Shown piece by piece: positions 14,267-17,157 of a stretch of DNA of 17,157 nucleotides (positions within the stretch are counted from its first letter, which is position 1; every line of letters begins with the position of its first letter). The position numbers were made by a program, and so were the translations under genes. A model generated the notes under the pieces. The model saw nothing but the letters and a program-made list of their open reading frames with translations, did not search any database and was not told the DNA's origin. Location: NCBI GenBank assembly GCA_964511265.1, contig CAZEES010000025.1:1-17157 (forward strand), in the 5' to 3' direction. The DNA is from Nitrosopelagicus sp964511265 (GTDB taxonomy: Archaea; Thermoproteota; Nitrososphaeria; Nitrososphaerales; Nitrosopumilaceae).

Positions 14267-14717
14267 TAAACTCTACTACAATATCAATTTCCACTGTGGA
14301 ATTTAGTGGAAGGCTTGCAACACCTACTGCAATTCTAGAGTGTTTTGCCATATCTCCAAAAATCTCAACTAGTAAATCTGACGCTGCATTGATAACTTTT
14401 GGCTGTTCTGTAAAGTCTGGAGATGAATTTACAAATCCCGAAACTCTTACAAATTTTGAAATCTTATCTAATGAGCCAAGATTAGCCTTTAGTTGGGCAA
14501 GGCCGTTAATTATGCAAATCTTTGCAGCTTCTCTTGCAGAGTCTAATGATTGTCTTTCTGGAACTTTTCCTTCAAAAATCACTTTTCCATCTTTCATTGG
14601 AATTTGTCCTGAAACAAATGCAAGATTTCCTGTAGTGACAACTGGTATGTATGACCCTGCTGGATTTGGCGGAGTTGGAATTTCTATGGATAATTCTCTT
14701 AATCTATCTTCAATCAT
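14259..14717 (-). CDS. RidA/YjgF/YER057c/UK114 family protein
   Basis: RidA proteins hydrolyse reactive enamine/imine intermediates released by PLP enzymes. The 152-residue protein is of the longer RidA subtype. Visible parts are VVTTGNLAFVSGQIPMKDGK (26-45), AREAAKICIINGLAQLKANLG (61-81), and the end RIAVGVASLPLNSTVEIDIV (128-147) with the substrate arginine Arg128 and Glu143 in the expected places. A subset of this subtype lacks imine deaminase activity, so function is by family. It converges on the hemerythrin gene, overlapping by eight bases, and is divergent from cdvC. A TATA-like CTAAATATGC at 14736-14745 precedes the ATG by about 24 bases. Confidence 0.88.
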   Translation of the reverse strand: MIEDRLRELSIEIPTPPNPAGSYIPVVTTGNLAFVSGQIPMKDGKVIFEGKVPERQSLDSAREAAKICIINGLAQLKANLGSLDKISKFVRVSGFVNSSPDFTEQPKVINAASDLLVEIFGDMAKHSRIAVGVASLPLNSTVEIDIVVEFTN

Positions 14718-14735
14718 GAAATTTTATTCAAAATT

Positions 14736-14745
14736 GCATATTTAG
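14736..14745 (-). promoter_or_regulatory. TATA-like box of the RidA-family gene
   Basis: The minus strand reads CTAAATATGC, centred about 24 bases before the ATG at 14717, consistent with a leaderless transcript. Confidence 0.5.
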
Positions 14746-14852
14746 TCTTATGTCGGATTATTGTAGGCATCAATACTGCTTCCAGTTGAATTTATTTCAC
14801 TAAAACTTCGATAGCAATTTACTCTCGCTAATACCTAGTCAAATACCGACTG

Positions 14853-14868
14853 AATTCATTAGTGAATT
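14853..14868. promoter_or_regulatory. Inverted repeat AATTCA-TTAG-TGAATT before cdvC
   Basis: A perfect 6-base inverted repeat with a 4-base loop ends three bases before the cdvC ATG at 14872. It could be an operator dyad or a weak RNA hairpin at the start. No good TATA box sits 26 bases before the ATG; AATTTACTC near 14815-14823 or AATTTATTTC near 14789-14798 would give a leader of about 25 to 50 bases. Confidence 0.3.
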
Positions 14869-14871
14869 AAG

Positions 14872-16080
14872 ATGAGTATGGCTCCCCAAGAATTAGAAAA
14901 AAGTGCTAGCAAATATGCGGCAGCTGCTATAAAAGCTGATTCACAAGGTGCTGTTGGTATGGCGATAACTGACTATCAAAATGCATCTGAAACTCTTATG
15001 AAACTAATCCGACTTTATCCTACTAGCACTCTAAACAAGATTTACATGCAAGGCTATCAAAAATATCAAGAACGTATCAAAGCCTTAAGAGAAACCCGTG
15101 GTACAGATGTTGAACCTGTTGTAGATCCTAATGCATCTCCTGATGAACAAAGAAAATCCCTGGCACGCGCTCAACCTCACAAAGATGATGGCGATCTTGA
15201 TGCTTTGGTAATGAAAGAAAAACCAGATGTAAAATGGGCTGAAGTTATAGGATTAGATGATGCAAAGGGAGCATTACGTGAATCAATTGTTTATCCAAGT
15301 AAAAGACCAGATCTATTTCCATTAGGTTGGCCACGTGGAATGTTATTGTATGGTCCTCCTGGTACTGGTAAGACTATGCTTGCAGCAGCGACTGCAAATG
15401 AACTAGATGGATATTTCATTAATGTTGATGCTGCATCAATGATGAGTAAATGGCTTGGTGAAGCAGAAAAAAATGTCTCAAAATTATTCAAAATGGCAAG
15501 AAAGTATAACCAACGTGAAGGAAAACCTGTAATATTATTCATAGATGAAGTTGATTCTCTTCTTGGTGACCGTAACAGTGAAGTTGGTGGAGAGATTAGG
15601 GCAAAAAATCAGTTCTTATCTGAATTAGATGGCGTAAATGGAAAAGGCAAAGACACTATGATGTATGTTATTGGCGCAACAAACAAACCTTGGAGTCTTG
15701 ATGAGCCCTTCTTAAGAAGGTTCCAAAAACGAATCTATGTATCACTTCCAAATCAAGATGCACGTCAAAAACTCTTTGAACAATATACTGAACCCTTAAA
15801 GAAATCCTCCAGATTTAATCTGATAACCATTGCAAGACAATTTGATGGATACAGTGCAAGTGATATTAAAGATGTTTGTCAAGGTGCACAATTGTTAGTT
15901 GTAAACGAATTATTCAAATCCTCGAATTATCATGAACCTGTTGACGGTGAAATTGCACAAGATCCTCGGGAATTAACAATGGCCGATTTTAAAGATATTA
16001 AAGCAAAAAGAAAACCAAGTGTCTCCATAGAAAACATTCGAGCATACCATAAGTGGAGTGAAGCCTTCGGTGCACTATGA
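14872..16080 (+). CDS. cdvC: Cell division protein CdvC, Vps4-like AAA ATPase with MIT domain
   Basis: CdvC disassembles ESCRT-III-like CdvB polymers at the division site. The 402-residue protein has an N-terminal MIT domain (about 5-72, KYAAAAIKADSQGAVGMAIT), which in Vps4/CdvC binds the MIM of CdvB, a polar linker, and one AAA module: Walker A GPPGTGKT (161-168), pore loop KWLGEAEK (193-200), Walker B ILFIDEVD (221-228), sensor 1 Asn271 in ATNKPW, and arginine finger region RRF (282-284). A Vps4-like C-terminal part follows, with the end KWSEAFGAL resembling the Vps4 C-terminal helix. The alternative ATG at 14878 cannot be excluded. No cdvA or cdvB gene is adjacent; dispersed cdv genes are known in thaumarchaea. 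The stop codon lies inside an 8-base inverted repeat. Confidence 0.93.
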   Translation: MSMAPQELEKSASKYAAAAIKADSQGAVGMAITDYQNASETLMKLIRLYPTSTLNKIYMQGYQKYQERIKALRETRGTDVEPVVDPNASPDEQRKSLARAQPHKDDGDLDALVMKEKPDVKWAEVIGLDDAKGALRESIVYPSKRPDLFPLGWPRGMLLYGPPGTGKTMLAAATANELDGYFINVDAASMMSKWLGEAEKNVSKLFKMARKYNQREGKPVILFIDEVDSLLGDRNSEVGGEIRAKNQFLSELDGVNGKGKDTMMYVIGATNKPWSLDEPFLRRFQKRIYVSLPNQDARQKLFEQYTEPLKKSSRFNLITIARQFDGYSASDIKDVCQGAQLLVVNELFKSSNYHEPVDGEIAQDPRELTMADFKDIKAKRKPSVSIENIRAYHKWSEAFGAL

Positions 16081-16099
16081 TCGATTTTAACATCGATCA
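16078..16099. terminator. 8-base hairpin TGATCGAT-N6-ATCGATCA over the cdvC stop
   Basis: A perfect inverted repeat with arms 16078-16085 and 16092-16099 and loop TTTAAC starts at the cdvC TGA. It lies ten bases before the carA TATA-like box. It could act as an RNA hairpin at the cdvC 3' end or as an operator for carA. No long T run follows at once; CTTTTAAAT comes ten bases later. Terminator is the more conservative reading, but weak. Confidence 0.4.
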
Positions 16100-16108
16100 G
16101 CAAAGAAG

Positions 16109-16118
16109 CTTTTAAATC
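16109..16118 (+). promoter_or_regulatory. TATA box of carA
   Basis: CTTTTAAATC, centred near 16113, predicts transcription starting around 16139. That would place GAGGG (16139-16143) at the very 5' end of the message, five bases before ATA 16149. Confidence 0.45.
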
Positions 16119-16148
16119 TAGATTCTAAGAGACTTGTAGAGGGTTACA

Positions 16149-17157
16149 ATAACTACAAAGAAATCCAAACATGCCAACAAGTTTGGGAAGCTGATCCTTT
16201 CTGATGGAACCGTTCTAGATGGAATGGGATTTGGCTATTCTACTGCTGTTTTTGGAGAGATTGTCTTCAATACTGGAATGGTAGGCTACACAGAGGCACT
16301 AACTGATCCATCTTACAATGGTCAAATTCTTACACTAACATATCCCCTGGTTGGAAATTATGGAATCCCCGATTTAACCGAAGTTGATAAGGATGGAATT
16401 TCTAAATTCTCTGAATCTGATATGATTCAGATTCGAGGGCTAGTAGTTCATGAATTATCCCAAACTGCAAGTCACTGGAATCTGAAAATGACTCTAGATG
16501 AGTGGATGTATAATGAAAAAGTTCCAGGCATATCTGGAATTGATACTAGAGCAATTACTAAGAAACTTACAAGCAGTGGTGTGATGATGGCTGCTCTTGT
16601 TGTATCTGATACAGAAATTGATGTTGAAAAAATCAAAAAAGAACTTGATGATACCACAAAATACAATTCTGAAAAATTTATGGACATTGTATCTACTAAA
16701 GAGGAAAAAATCTACGGTGATGAAAATCAATCTGTAGTTGTTATTGATACTGGAGCAAAAAATGCAATTGTTAGAAATATTCGAGAACTAGGATACAAAG
16801 CAATAGTTGTACCATGGAATACTCCGTTTGATAAGGTAATGTCATACAATCCAAAGGGAGTTGTTTTGAGTAGTGGCCCTGGTGACCCACAAAACTGTCC
16901 TGATACTATCGATACGACAAAAAAATTAATTGAAAATAATATTCCTACATTAGGTATTTGTTTGGGTGCACAAATCATTGGTATTGCAGGAAATACTGAG
17001 ACTTACAAACTAAAATATGGGCATCGTGGACAAAACAAACCTTGTATAAATTTAGAAACAAATCAAGTTTATGTAACCAGCCAGAACCATGGGTACGGAA
17101 TCAAACCTGAATCTTTAGAACAATCTGATTTTAAATTATGGTTTTCAAATGCTGATG
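16149..17157 (+). CDS. carA: Carbamoyl-phosphate synthase small subunit (3' end outside window)
   Basis: CarA hydrolyses glutamine and passes ammonia to CarB to make carbamoyl phosphate for pyrimidine and arginine synthesis. The frame is open to the window edge. The N-terminal domain begins at GKLILSDGTVLDG (near 16185) and shows GEIVFNTGMVGYTEALTDPS and YPLVGNYGI. The class I glutaminase domain shows VVLSSGPGDP, then GICLGAQ with the nucleophile Cys at 16959-16961, and TSQNHGYG; the rest of the triad lies beyond the edge. No ATG, GTG or TTG occurs in frame between the TAG at 16137-16139 and the conserved domain. I place the start provisionally at ATA 16149 (then TTKKSKHANKFGK), five bases after GAGGG. 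The ATG at 16171 is in another frame and stops after seven codons. Confidence 0.88.
   Translation, partial: MTTKKSKHANKFGKLILSDGTVLDGMGFGYSTAVFGEIVFNTGMVGYTEALTDPSYNGQILTLTYPLVGNYGIPDLTEVDKDGISKFSESDMIQIRGLVVHELSQTASHWNLKMTLDEWMYNEKVPGISGIDTRAITKKLTSSGVMMAALVVSDTEIDVEKIKKELDDTTKYNSEKFMDIVSTKEEKIYGDENQSVVVIDTGAKNAIVRNIRELGYKAIVVPWNTPFDKVMSYNPKGVVLSSGPGDPQNCPDTIDTTKKLIENNIPTLGICLGAQIIGIAGNTETYKLKYGHRGQNKPCINLETNQVYVTSQNHGYGIKPESLEQSDFKLWFSNAD

Noticed and set aside
14296..14745. Plus-strand open frame of 149 codons
   Set aside because: It is the antisense shadow of the RidA-family gene, which carries the family's signature residues.
14718..14871. tRNA or small structured RNA between RidA and cdvC
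   Set aside because: GTCGG near 14752 and CCGAC near 14846 pair, but there is no T-loop sequence or further consistent stems.

Overview
The window looks like a contiguous piece of an ammonia-oxidising thaumarchaeal (Nitrososphaerota) chromosome, most like the marine Nitrosopumilus type. This rests on low GC, archaeal TATA boxes about 26 nt before many start codons, a Vps4-like CdvC ATPase with an MIT domain, a luciferase-fold oxidoreductase of the F420/flavin type, an iron-ADH-fold reductase of a kind used in thaumarchaeal carbon fixation, and folate-type C1 enzymes alongside archaeal information-processing proteins. The lineage is inferred from gene content; no database was searched. There are no rRNA or tRNA genes, CRISPR arrays, transposases or phage genes, and no gene-free stretch longer than 300 bases.

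Layout. Bases 1-4041 hold purine and one-carbon genes: purD (+), then 5-formyl-THF cyclo-ligase and folD overlapping on the minus strand, then a small ABM-fold protein and a cupin (+), then purN (-). FolD and the cyclo-ligase supply and recycle formyl-folate, PurN uses 10-formyl-THF, and PurD makes PurN's substrate. Bases 4042-5270 hold a probable 26-residue membrane microprotein, an operator-like dyad and a beta-CASP metallo-beta-lactamase nuclease. Bases 5328-9111 are a minus-strand run: iron-ADH-fold reductase, luciferase-like oxidoreductase, PNPOx-fold flavoprotein, and a zinc-ribbon membrane protein with a duplicated C-terminal module. A glycerate 2-kinase (+) diverges from the reductase.

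Bases 10456-12673 hold two small unrecognised genes, citrate synthase (-) and a 63-residue unknown (+). Bases 12715-14266 hold a DHH phosphoesterase followed one base later by a hemerythrin-like protein; a RidA-family deaminase (-) converges on it. Bases 14872-16080 encode CdvC, the ESCRT-III disassembly ATPase of cell division. From about 16149 to the window end lies carA, cut off by the edge, which has no canonical start codon where the domain should begin.

Most of the window is housekeeping. The items that deserve a second look are the carA start, the nearly identical 153-bp-spaced repeat in the zinc-ribbon membrane protein, the 26-residue membrane ORF, the dyads at 4248-4262, 14853-14868 and 16078-16099, and the metal-ligand change in the iron-ADH protein. 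I found no convincing new multi-gene system.
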